From: Heliocidaris erythrogramma
Lineage: Eukaryota; Echinodermata; Echinoidea; Camarodonta; Echinometridae
DNA length: 64,000 nucleotides
Direction: 5' to 3'
NCBI GenBank assembly: GCA_025617745.1
Contig: CM046873.1
Coordinates: forward strand, 28,347,410 to 28,411,409
The translations under genes were made by a program, and so were the position numbers. Below the pieces are notes generated by a model. The model saw only the letters and a list, made by a program, of their open reading frames with translations, had not been told where the DNA came from and ran no database searches. Shown piece after piece: positions 63,400 through 64,000 of the stretch (the stretch's first letter is position 1; each line of letters starts with the position of its first letter).

Positions 63400-63970
63400 C
63401 AATGCAGGAGGAGGAGGATGATGGTGGTGGTAGTGGTGATGAAGAGGACGTTGTTGATGATGAAGATGATGATGGAATGCAAGAGGTTACCAGGCAGCAG
63501 GAGGAGCTTTTTAGGTCTGATGATGATGGTGATGAGAAAGAGGAGGAGGAGGAGTAAGAGGATCTTAATGATGATGATGATTATTGATAATGAAGATGAT
63601 GATGGCTTGCAAGAGGTTACCAGGCAGCAGGAGGAGCTTAACAGGTGATGATGATGATGGTGATTGTGATGATAGCAGAGGAGGAGGAGGATGACGGTGG
63701 TGGTGGTGGTGATGAAGAGGATAGTGATGATGGTGATGATGATGATGATGGCATGCAAGATGTTACCAGGCAGCAGGAGGAGCTTAACAGGTCACATATC
63801 AAAGATATACTCAAAGGTATGATGATAATGATGATGCTGATGAGAAAGTGGAGGAGGAATAAGAGGATGTTGATGATGATAGTATTTGGTTTTGGGTATG
63901 CACTTTCGAGAAGATCCCTGGCAAGAGGAGCTTCTTAGGTCACATACATGTATTGGGGATGTACTGAAAG
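63400..63970 (+). repeat. Tandem copies of the 3' end of the 63154-63369 exon in a GATGAT matrix
   Basis: Four copies of CAAGAGGTTACCAGGCAGCA-type sequence start near 63479, 63608, 63756 and 63918 (real exon 63309). The third (63760-63816, 57 bp) reads DVTRQQEELNRSHIKDILK between AG and GT, phase 1-1. The fourth (63926-63970, 45 bp) reads EELLRSHTCIGDVLK, phase 1-1. The first two lack the donor half. Spacers are GAT/GAG-rich. Confidence 0.8.
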
Positions 63971-64000
63971 GTAAGAGATGGAGGGGGAAGCACAGTGATG

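Overview
This window is animal nuclear DNA: long introns with GT-AG (and one GC-AG) splice signals, many microsatellites, tRNA-derived SINEs, LINE fragments and dozens of inverted-repeat miniature elements. The style of the repeats (tRNA-SINEs, CR1/L2-like LINE tails with ATT runs, MITEs ending in GTTTCAT) suggests a marine invertebrate deuterostome, most likely an echinoderm such as a sea urchin. That is inference; no species-specific marker was tested.

Main gene: nearly the whole centre (13904-49968, minus strand) is one phospholipase D gene of the animal PLD1/PLD2 type. Twenty-five coding exons could be placed by eye with consistent phases. They add up to 3411 bases, an exact multiple of three, or 1136 residues. 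The order is a variable N-terminus, a PX domain, a PH domain, the first HKD motif (exon 15), a short loop, the second HKD motif (exon 23) and the family's C-terminal ...WT end. A 5' noncoding exon and promoter probably lie upstream, between 50 and 58.6 kb.

Left edge (1-7.7 kb): a 5'-truncated CR1/L2-like LINE on the minus strand is split by a young Ty3/Gypsy LTR element (932-5037) with 163-bp LTRs that look identical and a 5-bp target duplication. Next come a long inverted-repeat element carrying a nested TA-flanked MITE, and a hAT-like MITE. From 7.7 to 13.3 kb is downstream sequence, possibly PLD 3' UTR, with more MITEs.

Right edge (50-64 kb): noncoding, mobile-element-rich DNA including a Harbinger-like MITE nested in a larger element, a hAT-like foldback and a 110-bp-armed palindrome. 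A TATA/CCAAT/GC-box promoter-like block lies at 58.5-58.6 kb. The first coding exon of a plus-strand gene is at 63154-63369; its product faintly resembles the N-terminus of the armadillo-repeat protein RAP1GDS1 (SmgGDS).

The most unusual pattern is that at least five coding exons (PLD exons 9, 12, 23 and 25, and the plus-strand exon at 63.2 kb) are each followed by a degenerate tandem array. Each array is made of copies of that exon's own 3' end plus the adjoining downstream sequence, often keeping the splice donor. Some copies are open and in phase, so they could be spliced; others are decayed.
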